DNA of 64,000 bases from NCBI GenBank assembly GCA_013398055.1, contig VZRS01012430.1, positions 20,869 through 84,868 of the forward strand. The letters are read 5' to 3'. Made by a program: the position numbers and the translations under genes. A model generated the notes under the pieces. That model was not told the DNA's origin, made no database searches, and worked only from the letters and a program-made list of their open reading frames with translations. Within the stretch, counting starts at the first letter, position 1, and every line of letters begins with the position of its first letter. This DNA comes from Ifrita kowaldi (taxonomy: Eukaryota; Chordata; Aves; Passeriformes; Cinclosomatidae). Positions 13,290-26,599 of the stretch are shown piece after piece.

Positions 13290-13745
13290 AGCACCCCAGA
13301 CCCTGCACATCCAGCACCCTGCACCCCTGGAATCCCAGACCCTGCAAATCCAGCACCCTGCACCCTACAGCCTTGCATCCCTGGAATCCCAGACCCTGCA
13401 AATCCAGCACCCTGCACCTCACACCCTTGCATCCCTGGAATCCCAGACTCTGCAAATCCAGCACCCTGCACATCCAGCACCCTGCACCCCACAGCCCTGG
13501 ATTCCTGGAACCTGGATGCCTGGAGTCCCAGACCCTGCACATCCAGCACCCTGCACCCCACAGCCCTGCATCCCTGGAATCCCAGNNNNCACCCTGCACC
13601 TCACACCCCTGCATCCATGGAATCCCAGACCCTGCAAATCCAGCATCCTGCACCCCATATCCCTGGAATCCCAGACCCTGCAAATCCAGCACCCTGCACC
13701 CCACTCCCCTGCATCCCCGGAATCCCAGCCCCTGCACCCCGCTGC
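13290..13745. repeat. 54-bp GC-rich minisatellite with internal gap
   Basis: A tandem array of a C-rich unit with the core 'ctggaatcccagaccctgca' + 'aatccagcaccctgcaccc'. The cores at 13327, 13381 and 13435 are exactly 54 bp apart; later copies are shorter or diverged. The assembly has a 4-N gap at 13586-13589 inside the array, so copy number is probably wrong. Because 54 is divisible by three, several frames stay open across the array. Those frames are artefacts, not genes. Confidence 0.9.
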
Positions 13746-13839
13746 AGCCAGCTCAGCTCCTGCCCTGCAGAGGGTTACATGCACAGCAGGAGTCTGTGTA
13801 ATTCCTGGCACAGGAGTTTTGAAACCTTTCTCATCTCAA

Positions 13840-13899
13840 AACATGGAAGCAGAAGATTTTCACTACCAAAACATGGAAGCAGAAGGAGATGTTCACTAC
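13840..13899 (+). repeat. Short tandem duplication, about 27 bp
   Basis: Two near-identical copies of 'aaaacatggaagcagaag' plus 'ttcactac', side by side just after the minisatellite. No gene is evident here. Confidence 0.7.
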
Positions 13900-15080
13900 T
13901 AAAGCTGTTTTCTGGAAATTGCCTTCTCTTCTCACGCCCTTGAGCAGCAGCAGGCCAGGAGAGCACGGACTGGCAGCCACCCCCTCTCAGCTGCCCGGCT
14001 CTCCCCTCCTCAGCCAAACTTGCCACCAGCCAGTTCATATTCTAGGATTCAGTTTCTTCATGGATGTCAAAAACGGGGAGAAATCACCACTGTGTGTGTC
14101 AGTTCTGCAGGTACAGGCTGAAACACCAGAGGCCCTTCTACCAAACAGTAAAAAAAATAAAACATCCTGGATTACAAATTCCTGCTGCAGGAGAGCACCA
14201 TGACAGCCTTGGGATAAGGGGAACCTCAAGTGACCAAGAGAATCCCCAAAACAATCCTAAAATAACCTCCAAGTGTGAGCAGAGCATGGGCCTGAGCAGG
14301 TTCATTGCCAAGGTTTGGCAGCAGTGTGGGATGTTATTTTGTCTAAGTTACCAGGACAGTTTAAGCAGTTTGAAACCAAAACTTTGCAAGAAAGACCCAG
14401 CCATTACACCCAGGTCCTGTTTCCAACAAATCTGGTACCAGAACTGCTGAGAGGCTCCCAAAGGCAACCCTGACCCCAGGAGCTGCAGTGGAGACAAGGG
14501 GCACAAAGGAAATGTGGGCTACAGGGCAGTGCACCCGTGTCAGACACAAACCTGCCCCACCTTCCCTGCTCTCCCACAGGGCATCACAGGCTCCTGCACC
14601 AAAGGAGAAATAAAGCACCAAGGTGATGAAAGGAGGGGAGTGACTGCCCTCACACAGCATTTCTGAGCTTAGGAGGAAGAAAACCACACAGAGAGGGAGG
14701 GAGCAGCACTGCAGAGGGAGTTCCAACTCTACTTAACTATCATGTTTGTTTGGGGGTTTTGGACACAGCTTCAGGAAACAGAAAAGTCTCCTGAGCATGA
14801 CTTGGCACTCCGAGTGCTCAAGTCCCAGGAAAACGAGGGCTGATGAGGGGTGAAGAAAGGCAGGAGGTTCAGGTTGGATATCAGGACAAGGTTCTTCCCC
14901 CAGAGGGTGGTCAGGCACTGAACAGGGCCCTGCACACTCCAGCTGAGGCAGCAGCAAAAGCAGAACTGGAACAGAAACAGCAACACAAGTGAGCCATGAA
15001 GAACAGGCCTTGCTTGCAGCCTGGAGAAGCTTTGGGGTGACCCAGCTGCAGCCTCCCAGTGCCTGAAGGGAGCCTGCAAG
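13900..15080. other. Intergenic, no recognisable gene
   Basis: No exon-like signals. A weak CR1-like patch lies at about 14860-14935 (ggttggatatcaggacaagg, 'ccccagagggtggtcaggca'), probably a fragment of a different CR1 subfamily. Confidence 0.45.
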
Positions 15081-15084
15081 GAGG

Positions 15085-15392
15085 ATGGAGAGAGACTCTT
15101 TACAAGGTCCTGGAGTGCCAGGACACAGGGAATGGCTTCCCACTGCCACAGGGCAGGGATGGATGGGATATTGGGAAGGAATTGTTCCCTGGGAGGGTGG
15201 GGAGGCCCTGGCACAGGGTGCCCAGAGCAGCTGTGGCTGCCCCTGGATCCCTGGCAGTGCCCAAAGCCAGGCTGGACATTGGGGCTTGGAGCACCCTGGG
15301 ACAGTGGAAGGTGTCCCTGCCATGGCAGGGGTGGCACTGGATGGGCTTCAAGGTCCCTTCCAACCCAGGTCATTTCTATGATTCTGTTTTTC
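15085..15392 (+). mobile_element. CR1 LINE 3' fragment
   Basis: A well-preserved CR1 tail: aatggcttcccactgccaca, ttgttccctgggagggtggg and aaggtcccttccaacccagg, ending with 'tttctatgattctg'. Plus orientation, downstream of NELFB. Confidence 0.9.
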
Positions 15393-16133
15393 CAAAAACT
15401 GAATCTCACTCCACCTGCACTCAACCCCTCCTGTCACTGAGGGACATCACAGGCTTGTTCTTTGTAACTGGCTCCAGGAATCACTTCAAGCTACTCCTTT
15501 GGAGAAAAGCTGGGAGGAAAGGGGAGAGACTGGTTCAATTTCTGTCTCTCTTTGTGAAAGCCCATCTGAGAAGAGGCTACTGACTGCTGCTTGGGCTGGT
15601 GGCAGCAGTGGACACCTCTGGCTAGTGCAGCTCATCTTACCATGTGCCACAAGAGCTGGAACCTCAAACAGGAAATGGTTTCAATGGAGCTCATCTCCTC
15701 TGACTCTTCCTCCTCTTGAGCATCTTCTCTAAAGACCTCGAGGGGCAGATCAAGGCCAAAGAAAGCCACACTCAGCCTCAGGAGCCCACACCACCTGCTC
15801 AACCACACCGGGGCTCCACACTCACTGAGCAGAGTTTCAAAACACAGGATGCCAAGCTTAAAAATATGCATTTTCTTTTTTTTTAAAAAAAATGTACAGT
15901 CAGATTTTAAGTGGATCTACAAGAAGACACTCAGCTATCTTTTAGAAAAGTAACCCTTGCAATGCACTGCATACAGTTTTCTAACCAGCAAGAGCCAGTG
16001 AGCTGGGTGAACTGCAGCGTTTCCTCAAGGAGCTTCAGTGGCTTTGTTTTTGTTTTCAGCACGTGGGCAGAGACACTCAGAAGGCAGCACAGGCTCAGTT
16101 CCTCTCCTCTCAGTCCTGCCCTGCAGCCCCAGC
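15393..16133 (-). other. NELFB: Probable NELFB 3' UTR and flank
   Basis: About 0.7 kb after the NELFB stop, up to the CR1 copy. A T/A-rich run at 15875-15892 may lie near the transcript end. I found no clear AATAAA on the minus strand, so the cleavage site is unresolved. Confidence 0.35.
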
Positions 16134-19100
16134 TCAGCGTGAGGCTGGAGTGGGCACGGTGGGCAGGGGCAGCTCCATGGAGGGAGTCTCAGTCACTTCA
16201 GCCGGGCTGGGCTTGCGGAGCTCCAGTTTCTCACTGAGTTGGTTGTAAAGCTCCTTCACAGCTTCCCCACTCTGCAGAATGAGAACCAGGGAGGGGAAAC
16301 AGCACAGTCACACTCCATTGCAGCCAGAACACCAAGTGTGCCTTCACCCTGTGTGTTCAACACAAACCAGCACCCAAAGAGGGAGCTACGAGGGAATTAG
16401 GGCACAGCTTGGTACACTTGGAAAGCAGAGCTCGTGTCCCATCAAACAACGTCTGCAAAGGCAGCTGCTTTCATTTGCAATCAGTTTTCCCTTCCTCCTG
16501 CTTCCCTTCCTACCTGCTTGGTGGGCTCCAAAGCCTTCTGGAGAGACTCTAGTTTGGCTGGGGCCACTTTGTGATGCAGATGGAGCAGCAGCCTGAGCAC
16601 ATGTCTGTGCACATTCTCCTTCCTGCAAGAGCCATTTGAGAGCAGAGTAACTGAGACACACAAACACCACCTTGAGAACAAGGAAGCCACAGCAACAGCA
16701 CCAGAATAATTCACCCCACCACAGACTTTGCTACAGATTTCCAAAACCCCTGAGAATTGTAGCTTGTGTAAGGGGCTAACTTAGCATAAGCACCAACTCT
16801 GCCTTAGACCTTCAAGGATTCAAGGAATTGTTCAACAGAGTGGATTACTTGCACAACCATGAAGAGGGAGGGGGACATTTTAAGCATAGAGCGTGTGGAG
16901 GAAGCAGCAGCACATGCTGCTATGCCCCAGCAGCAATTTCAGCCACTTTGGGGGAAGCTTTCTGGATGCTGAACTGGTCTGCAGGCCAGCAGCTAAACCA
17001 CAGTGACTGACCAGAGGTAACAACAGAATTTTGTGTGCAGCTGATACTGCAAAGAGCTGCAGTTAACTCTACATATCCAGAGCTACTGCAAAGCCTGAAG
17101 GATATTCTTCTTTGCAATTCCAACTTTGGGATAATGAGTTACAGTTTGGATAATAATTCACAGTCAAGACATAACCATTTTGCTGATAAAAACTTCATCC
17201 CAAAACATAAACCTTTCCTTAAAAGAAAACAGCATCAGGATAGTATTTCCACTGCCTGTGAAGAATTTGGTGAACTATTAAACCATTGTTCAAAGCAATA
17301 AAACTTCTGTCAGGCATTCTGTAAACTCCCTCCCTCCAGTGAGAAAAATCTGCTTTACCTGGAGCAGGCAGTGAGGAAAAAGCCATCAAAGAGACTGGTG
17401 CAGAACTCCTCGAGTGCAAACTCATCACTGAGCAGGGTGAGGTTGCCAGTGAGCAGATGCAGGAAAATGTCACTGAAGGCCAAGTCACTGAATGTCTCAA
17501 CTAGAAAACACGGGAAGGAAAGAGGCAGAGCCTGACAAGGATGTGCCAAAAGCTGTCCACACAGCTCCTGCTGAAAACCCTGCAGAGAGGTTTCATCATA
17601 GGATGCTTTGGGCTGGAAGGGACTTAAAGCTCACCCAGTTCCACCCCCCTGCCATGGGCAGGGACACCTTCCACTGTCCCAGGTTGTTCCAAGTCCCAAT
17701 GTCCAACCTGGCCTTGGACACTGCCAGGGATCCAGGGGCAGCCCCAGCTTCTCTGGGCACCCTGTGCCAGGGCCTCCCCACCCTCCCAGGGAACAATTCC
17801 TTCCTAATATCTAATCTAAGCCTACTTTCTGACAGTCATTTTTTTCTCATTTCCTTTGAAAACAGACAGCCCAGGCAGGTGGCTTTGATCTTTCAGACAT
17901 AAAAGATTAGGAGCAGATTGCTCCAGAGCTCTCCTGCAACTCATTCCAGAGGAGTCAGTGAACAAGATAATACTGGTGAAAAAATTAAGGCTCTGTTCAG
18001 TCCTATTTTGTTACCATTTTTTTCACCACACACAGCCAAGTCCCAGCAGCTTCTGGCCACCTGCAATCACTCTGGGCAGCAGCAGAATTTGGGCACCTGC
18101 TCTGTTATCTTTCAGATTCATTCCAGACAGTTTTCAAAGAATCTCATTGTTAATGGAGCTTCTGATGTAAGGAACCACTGTCCCTAAATGCTCAGATCAG
18201 CAGAAAATTGCAGCCAAACCCAAATACTCCTGCAAGGACTCACAGCTAAGCCACCAGAAGAGCCAAAGGCAGAACATGTCCCTGGCTCTGACATCCCTTT
18301 CACTCCAGGTTTAGTGGCCTCCTGGGTGTCCAATACAAGGCAAAGAACAGAAGATGAGACAAAAACTTACCTAGTGCTGGCAGGAGCCTAAGGAAAGCAT
18401 TCTTGTTCCTCTGCTTGGTGATGTGAAGGATGTAATACAGCCCAATCTCACAGGCTATTCTGTTCTCCTGCAGGAACCTGTTATGGCACAAGCAAAGTTT
18501 ATTCACTGATAAAGCTAAAACAGATTATTTAAAAATTTAGATCTTTTTTAAATGAGATTTAAGGTATTTTTGGAATAGTTATCAAGCAGTGGCCAACCTC
18601 AAACCCACTGAAGAGCTACTCAGTGAGTGAGCAGATGGATCATCCCCCCTATGTTCACTACCACACTCCAGAAAAACAGAACATTCAGCAAACAGCTGGA
18701 TTTAACTATGAACATTTAGAATGCATTCATGATAAAAGTGCTACTCAAAATGGGGTCTAGAAGAAGCCTAAATACTCAAAAATTATACAAAGTCCAGTGC
18801 TGTTTTAGTCTCCCGAAAGTCAAATACCAACACTGTCACAGAGGAGAGTACAACTCCAGTATCCCAGATTATGGCACACAGAGAAGAATTGTGAGGGAAG
18901 TTAGTGGAAGATTTGACCACAACAGAGCACAGAGAGGTTTTAATTATCTTTGTGATGTCCCTGGAGTGACAGGTTATCAACAGAGAAAGAGTGTGGGGGC
19001 CAAAAATGCCAACTTTATGATTTCCAACAGTGCTCTTCAGCATGGGCATTCAGCATGGTCCAGTGTGCTGCACCCAAAATCACCCAAAACTCAGCATTCA

Positions 19101-22100
19101 CTGCCTGGGAAGCTGAACAGAAACACCAAATACTCTCATATTGAAGGAGAAAATGGTCATTATGGAAGTATTACTTTATGTAGATGAATTTTATCTGAGG
19201 AAGCACACTGGAAACCTGTTTTGTTAAAGGGTAAGTTCAGACTTGATGAATTAGCACTGACTCTTATCCCAGGAAGCCTTGCCTTTAGCACAGGCAGTTT
19301 TTCCCTGTCAGCTCTGGCTGGCTCCCTGCTGCTTTGGTGCCAGGAACCTACTTGGTGAAAGCCTCGGGAATGGTGCTGGGGTAGGGGATTGGTCCCTTCT
19401 CCTCCGAGGGCAGCTTCTGATCCACAGTGAAGGTGTGGTCATCCACCACAAAGGACATCAGCAGGGGCAGGAACCTGGTGATCAGTTCGGCTTCCTTGGA
19501 GGGAGGGAAGGACAGAGGGAAGAGAACAAAGCCATCGTTAATCTCTTCGTGCCACCTAATGGTGCTGAAGTGCTGTAACAAAAGGCAGGCAGTGTGAGGA
19601 GCCTCATCCCACACTGAGGAAAAGCAGCTCACAGACATCCAGTTCCAGCCAAAATTCTTGAATAATTCACTTCCACATGTTCCATGGTAATTTGGAAAAC
19701 TCTGCTTTATCTCACTACAGAAATACTCCTGCTCAAATCCTTTCTTTGGACGATTATGCAGCAATTCTTCTGAGAGGCCCTTCCCAGCACTGCTGCAGGC
19801 AAGGGATGTGTTCAGGATGACATCAAACTGCTGATATCAACACCTACAGACTCCCAGCATGGCCCAGGCTTATTTGTGGCAACACAACCACAAATAAATC
19901 AGATTTTAAAGACAGATTCAGAGACTCCCTTTGGAAAGAAACTCAGCATTTTTCCTTAGAGGTTCAAGAGAGAGCACAAATCACAGCACTACCTTCAGAA
20001 TTACTGGTCACTCTCACTGCTATAGTCCCAGTGTTAATGCACACCCTCCCTGTGGTGAATTTAAATGTGCCAGCAGCCAGGAATAGATGTATTTTGGAGA
20101 CTTCAAATGTCCCCCTAGGTGAACATTTACTGCTTTATAGTTCAGAACAGAAACAGCAAATTCCTCCTGAGGAACAGCCCTGCTGTGCAACGCCAGGGTT
20201 GGCCCTGCTGCCCTCGGCTGAACCACACCAGGGGTTCCTGTAACACTGGGAAAGGATTTCCAAAGCATGGAAAAGATTACAGCCAAACGTGGCACTACAC
20301 AAAACTGCTGAAACAGAGAGCTGGAAGGGAAAAACATTTTTCTTGTCAATGAAAAGATTCTAAACTGCTACCAGAGTTTTAGAATCCTGCTTTCCTCATG
20401 CAAGGCGTGTTCCACGAACCCATCAGCTGTGTACAAGACTCCAGGAAAAATGAGAGAGCAATGAGCAACCAGTGCAGTATTTAACTGAGGTACAGGCTGA
20501 TTTAGAACAGTAAGGACCAGGCACTCATGGAAATAAAAAAGCAGGTAAAGGAAGCTCACAGCACATCCACTGCTCTGTCACCATTGCTTTTTTTCCCAAG
20601 AAAGCTCTGACAAGACATTTGGAGAACAAATGTTAAATCAGGAATGCAATAAAATAATAAACAAGTCTAAATGTGATTAATTGTGTTAATATTCTAAACA
20701 TCAAAAGGGCTCACCATTTTTGGTTCCTTGAAGACTTGGCTGTCAATCATGTCCCAGGCCCCCTGTCCCAAAGACAGCATCCTAAGGAGCAGCAGCAGAT
20801 CCGGGCTTTCCTTGAATTTTAAGGGGAGAAGAAAAACAGCTATTTTGACCTTCCACATGAGATATTTATTTGGAAGTAGTAGTGGTTTATATTCAAAGCT
20901 CTTCTGGATTAGCAGCTTTATCCAAGACTGCTTAAGGCATTCAGTTCTTCAAGTTAATTGGAAACTGATCCTCAAATGGGCATCAAGTAACTGACACACC
21001 TGGGGGTTTGTGGGGGGTTGTCAATTTATAATGCACCGGGAAGTTTGCAGCCATCTGAGCACATCTTTTTCAAATGTGTCCAGCCCAATTAGTGCACTAA
21101 AATGTGACAGGACAAACCAAGTCATCTCAGCAGAAGAAAGGAGGACAGAGGGTGTGTAAGAATGACAATGGGTTTTTTGTTTGTATTGTGTCCCGAAACC
21201 CAAACGATTTTCAGTCTCAAACTGTCACAAGGAAGTTATTCCATGCAACAATAACATTTAACAACTCAGGGGCAAACCCAGCAAGTGGCTCCCATTGTTC
21301 AGACACCTGTCAGGGTGCCCTTTAACACTTCAGCACCTCCTGCAGACTCCACTCGCAGGAACTGTGTTTGATCTCAGCCACCAGACCAGAACAGTGCAAA
21401 CAAACCCACGGCATTCACCGTGCCAGGAGAAAGGTGCTGCTGGTCAGACAAACTGATGGAAGGACAAAGCAGGGAGGCACAGATTCTACACATTATTCTG
21501 TATTTGCACAGCTGCCAGGGCAGAACGAGCCATGCAAAGAATCCATGGTCAGTTTGGAGAGCTCCAAAATGGAGCTGCAGTTTGGAGAGCTGCAAATGGA
21601 CAGGAACCCATTTCCCTTATTCCAACTGATTATCTGGGAACGTAATGAGACTTGGACAGTGCCAGTCCTTCCCTGATGGCTGTCAGTCAGCCAAGACCCC
21701 AGTTCAGGTCAGGCACACGAGCTGCAGTGCTTACCCTGGGTAAGGTGTCCTGCCCAACCAGGTCTTGCAGGTGCCTTATGGTGCTCAGGGCTAAGGTGTT
21801 GATGGCAAAGGGATCACACAGGATCATTGATAAGTCCCTGAGAAGAAGTAAAAATCAACACTTGTCATACATAACCAACAACCCCATTGTACAGGTCCAT
21901 ACCCAGCTGTGTGCACCTGATGAACCTTCTCCTGCCTTGCAAAGAAATAACATTCACAGTGGTTTTGACTTGGAAGAGCACAAAAAACAATTGCTGAGAG
22001 TCTTCTGCACTGAGATCAAGCACAAGACCTCCCACAGCCAGCTGAAGCTCTGCTGGGAGACAGCCCACAGGGAGTGCAGCTCTGGTGGCCCCAGCTCTTT

Positions 22101-25100
22101 GAGCTGGCAGGTTTTGACCACCTGCAGAGTGCTGAGGATAGAAAGGTCTCAGAGGCCTTGGAAAAACAACAGGTAAAAGTGATTCTCAAATAGTTTCAAA
22201 TACCAATGGACAAAATCTGGAAGTATCAGCTAAATAAAACACTGTGAGGGCACCTTCCATCAAAGTAAGTGTGCCAGACCACAACAGGGGTGTCCTTTGA
22301 AGCTAATGAAATGCATTAACTGACAAACATCACCAGCCCATTTTCTCTGGGTTTAAAGCCAGACAAGACATTCATAATAAGTTATTCTGACTCCCTAACA
22401 AAGGCTCTTGAATTTTGTTATGAGGCCACAGGGGAGACTCAAGAGTGGCAAGTGAAGCAGTGCAAGCTCTGCCACCAGGACGTGCTTGGCTGTGCCCCAG
22501 TGCACTGAGGGATGTTTGGGATGTGACTGCACAGAGGGGCTGCTGGAGGTTTGCTGGCTTTAGGGAAGAATTAACACCTTCAGCACCTGTCAGACGTTGA
22601 GAGTGCCAGGAACCCATTTTCAGTTTCCCAACAAACAGCCCAAGTGCCTTACCCCAGCACCTGTTCTTGTCCTTTCTTCACTCCATCCAGGAACCCTTGC
22701 AACTCCCGAGCTCTCTTGTTGTCCACGAACTTCTCCCGAATGCAGGCATCAAGGCACCAGGTGAACTGCCACCAAATGGAGGGAGCTTTGTGAACCCAGT
22801 AAACCAGCAGTGAAACACGTGATGGCAGAGAAAACACGCTCACAATGACTGCCCAGCATCTGGAATTAAGATGCTTCATTGATGCACTTAGGCATGGTAG
22901 CACACGGGTCACAAACACAGAGCTCAGAAATGCCAACATCCCAAAAGGAGGTCAGGAATGCCCAGGGAAGTTAACCTGGGGTCACCTTCTGCCCTCCCAG
23001 GAAAGGCATTCCCTGGGAACTAGGGAGCAGGGATTTATTAAATCCACCACTGCCCTGCACACCTGTGGATTTACACAAATAGGAGACTGAGAAAGAAGCA
23101 GCATCACTTAGGAATAAAAGTTTGGTTTATTTGGGCCATTGCAGTAGCACTCCCACTCTCTAAATAAGGGAATATTGACAGTGGAAGTGCTTCTGCTTTA
23201 GAGCTGTATTACTGAACTATTTTTTAAGCAGAATACACAAGGCTTTTTCAGAGAAAAGCCTTGTTCCAGGTCAGAGTGATGCTACCACAAACAAGGGGCC
23301 AGTGACACGATCCTGCTGTGACATTAACACATCTGTCACCTCCCAATATTTTAATAGTTTCATGTTTCCTTCTAATTCAATAACTAAAGTATTTACTGCT
23401 ACACACAGAGTTTACTGACAGATGGAGCATATCCACAACTGGGAGGGAAGCCTGGAGTAAGAACCTGGGGCTAGCTGATGGTTTTTATTATTTCTGCAGC
23501 ATCTACATAGATCAGATGTCAGATTAGACATTGCTTTTAACACGGCCAAAATACCCTAAATTTGCATGATTCTTGGGTTATGAAATGAAAGCAAACTGCT
23601 GCTTAACCAAGATGAAATTTTCACCTGAAGGTCCAAGGAATATAAGATGACATTTAGGTTCAAGGTCTGCATTCTCCTTACAGAAAGGACTCATCTTCTC
23701 TGGGCTTTTTCCAGAAAATTCTCCATAAATACCCCCCATCTGTCCCACATGATTGGTACCTTGTGACAGGGGTCAACAGTGCAGATCTCACTGATCTCCA
23801 GGTCATGCAGTGACATGAGGAGCTCTGCCCTCAGCGTGCAGTAGTGGACGTTCCTGGTGCGAAGGAACAGCGTCCTCAGGAACTGCAGCACCATATCATA
23901 GAGCTTCACATTCTTCCCAATCATCTGGGTCAGCTTCTGCACCACCTGAGCCCAGGGTGGAAGAGATGAGGGCTCAGCACCAAGAGATGTTCTCATTTCA
24001 CACACACACAAAATGTAAATTAATTATGTCACGCGATTTACCAAGACTGAAGCATCTGCAGGGACACGAGGTGCTGAAAAGGAACTGTTTGCTCCAAGAT
24101 TTCCAGCAGCATTTGTTCAAGAGACATTCACCAAACCTTCAACAGCCATAACACGTTTTTATCTCAAGCCACAAGTTTCTTTTACTCTTCTGATTCTCCC
24201 CCACCCCCACAGGGGGAGTGACCAAGTAGAGGTGTGGGGCTGAGTGCCCAGCTGGGGTTAGAGCACAGCTCCACAGTGCAAACCTGGAGTAAATTGCACC
24301 AGGGCATTTACACCAAATCATTTTGAAAGCAAAACAACCTTAAAACAACCCCTCACGTAACAGATGTGCTGCCCTCTCTTAAATTATAGCTTTACACTGC
24401 CTTATAGTTAATTTAATTCGAAGAGCAACTTTTCTGGATGCCAATTAACTACAGCTTTCCACGTCCTTTTCCACTTTTACAACAACAAAAAGCAACTTCA
24501 GTTGAGCTATGTCCACTAAAAAAGGTCCCAAGAAAAGAAATTTAACATATTCAAACTGATGTGATAGAGATGCTCAGCCTTCAGAACAGCTGAAAGGTAT
24601 TAAAGCCAGATTGAACAACAGAGAAGAAAATCTGGCCTTGCCTTTTTTTTTTTTTAAGTGCACGAACAGCTTAGAACATTCACCAATTATTACATAACTA
24701 TTAAAATAATTCCTGCTGCTTTCATGAAGATGTGTAGAAGAAAATGGCCTGGTGTTTCTTGCCTTTATCCAGTTAAACAACTTCAGCAGCAAAGGTGGGA
24801 AAGCAGCCCCTGTTGTGTGATGGTTGACTGAAAGCTGATCAGTTCCCCTCCCCAGCACGGTTTGAGGGCTCCCTTGTCCTCACCTCTCCCTGACGTCTCG
24901 TTTTGGGAGATGGACTGAAGAAGTTTTGCAGGAAGGAAATATCATTGCTGAAGAGAATGTTCTCCTTCTCCAGGATGTATTGCTTCAGCAGGGGTGACAC
25001 CTCATCCCCAAAGAGAGCCTGGTTGTCCTGCCAGATCTGCCTCTTCACCTCCACGGCACAGGCCTTGTACAGGTCCTTATCAGCCATCACCAGCTTCAGC

Positions 25101-26062
25101 TTCTTCTCAGGGACCTGCAATCCACACATCCAGCTGTCAGTGAATGTGACTTTTTAGGAAGCTGCATGGACTGAAGGAAACAGGGAAACAGTCTCATCTG
25201 ACTATGAAATATAAAATGCTTTTTGAATTAGCCCACTGAGCTATGAGCAGATACAAGAACGTATTAAATCCTCAGTCAGTCCCTGGCACTGAATAACACA
25301 CCTGCAGAAGGAGCAGAGCCCACCTGCCAGAGCCACACCAGTGACACACCAGGACAACCAGTGCAGCAGTCCCACCTTGGGCAAGTGCTTCATGACACAC
25401 ATGACCACGGGCTGTATCGAGGGCATCTTGACCAGGGAAAAGCTCTTCTCTAGGAGATCTTCCAGCTTCTTGTATCTGAAAACACGGAAAAGCACAAAAC
25501 TAAGTACCATGGAGGAGTAAGGGAACAAAGTGGCTCACCTCAAAGCCACTGCAGCTCAGTCCCAGAGGGACACAACTCTCCCTCCGCTGTATGTTCACAC
25601 ATAACTCCCAGCTTACTCTAAGGAACAAACAAGACTGCTGACAAACCTCTCCTCGACCTTCCCCTCCAAAGCGATGGCAGAGACCCTCTCCAGCAGCTTC
25701 TCCCGCAGCTCATCGAACACGGACTGGTGGAACTCGAGCCGGGGGGTGCCGTGCAGGTCCAGGAAGGGCAAGGCATACTGCAGCGAGGGCAGCAGCACCC
25801 CGTTCTCCGTCTGCAACACCAACCGCAGCGGGGACTGAGAACGGCGCTCGGCGTAACAAAGGAAGCGAGGAAAAACCCCAGACAGCACCGGGGACCGTCC
25901 CGAGCTCCCTGTCCCCGCGCAGCCCGGCCCCACACGGCAGCTCCGCGGCGCCCAACGCACCTGGAACTGCTCGATGGCCTTCAGCGGCTCCGTGCAGTTC
26001 GTGAGGGTCTCCTTGAGGTCCTCGCCATTGGCCACTCCCAGCTCCTGCAGCCCCGCGTACAT
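16134..26062 (-). CDS. NELFB: Negative elongation factor complex member B (COBRA1)
   Basis: NELF-B is a subunit of the nuclear NELF complex, which with DSIF holds RNA polymerase II in promoter-proximal pausing. Thirteen coding exons, all with GT-AG ends and matching phases: 26062-25961, 25810-25647, 25475-25376, 25114-24884, 23945-23760, 22765-22653, 21837-21735, 20810-20715, 19494-19352, 18477-18371, 17500-17359, 16622-16514 and 16271-16134. These sum to 577 aa, close to the 580 aa of human. Start MYAGLQELGVANGEDLKETL; the initiator has G at -3. The protein is an alpha-helical repeat fold. Recognisable blocks include KSFSLVKMPS (exon 3), KTRRQGE (end of exon 4), TLFLRTRNVHYCTLRAELLM (exon 5), QGAWDMIDSQVFKEPKM (exon 8) and FLHLLTGNLTLL (exon 11). 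The last exon is a Pro/Thr-rich tail ending PTPASR. No frameshift was seen. Gene identity is secure by recalled family similarity. Confidence 0.97.
17592..17822 (-). mobile_element. CR1 LINE fragment in NELFB intron 11
   Basis: Starts 'catcataggatgctttgggc' (reverse complement of the CR1 3' end) and continues through gggacaccttccactgtccc and 'cctcccagggaacaattcct'. It sits between NELFB exons 11 and 12, on the same strand as the gene. Confidence 0.88.
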
Positions 26063-26160
26063 CTCGGCCTGGCCGGGTCCGCGGGGCCGCTCCCGGCCCA
26101 GCTCCCGCTCCTGATCCCGATCCCGGNGCGGACAGGGCTCAAAGAGCCTTTGGACAGCGC
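25961..26160 (-). promoter_or_regulatory. NELFB: CpG-rich NELFB promoter/first-exon region
   Basis: GC-rich sequence with dense CpG covers exon 1 and the bases just upstream (…cggcctggccgggtccgcgg…). This is typical of a housekeeping CpG-island promoter. One undetermined base (N) lies at 26127. The 5' side is cut short by a CR1 copy starting at about 26163. Confidence 0.5.
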
Positions 26161-26162
26161 TC

Positions 26163-26572
26163 TCACGCACATGGAATCGCAGAATGACGGAATGGTTCGG
26201 GTTGAAACCATCTGGTCCCAGCTTCCTTTCCAAGCACGGTTATCCCAGAGCACAGGGCACAGGATTGTCCTGCTGGTTCTGGAATATCTCCCGTGAGGGA
26301 GACTCTCTGGGCTGCCTGTTTGTGCTTGGTCACCCACAGAAGAAAGAAATTCTTCCCCATATTCAGGTGGAAGCTCCTGGGTGTCAGTTTCTGCCTCTTG
26401 TCCCAGTGCTGGGCGCCACTGAGCAGAGCCTGGTCCATGCCCTGACACCCACCCTTTAGATACTCATAGACATTGACGAGGTCCCCTCTCGGCTGTCTCT
26501 GCTCAGGGTTGAACAGGCCCAGCTCTCTCAGCCTTTCCTCGCAAGAGAGATGTTCCAGAACCTCGACCAACT
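26163..26572 (-). mobile_element. CR1 LINE fragment near the NELFB promoter
   Basis: Starts 'atggaatcgcagaatgacgg' (CR1 3' end, reverse complement) and continues through 'attcttccccatattcaggt', 'gacgaggtcccctctcggct' and 'cagctctctcagcctttcct'. It is a longer copy than most here and lies immediately upstream of NELFB. Confidence 0.88.
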
Positions 26573-26599
26573 CAATAGCTCTCCACAGGACCTGCTGCA

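Noticed and set aside
13066..13943. Open frames of 130-278 codons on both strands resembling a Pro/His-rich repetitive protein
   Set aside because: They are produced by a 54-bp minisatellite (unit divisible by three), interrupted by Ns, and have no splice signals or known family.
25613..26233. 206-codon minus-strand frame running through NELFB exons 1 and 2 and the intron between them
   Set aside because: It reads through a clear GT…AG intron (25960-25811). The true product splices this out.
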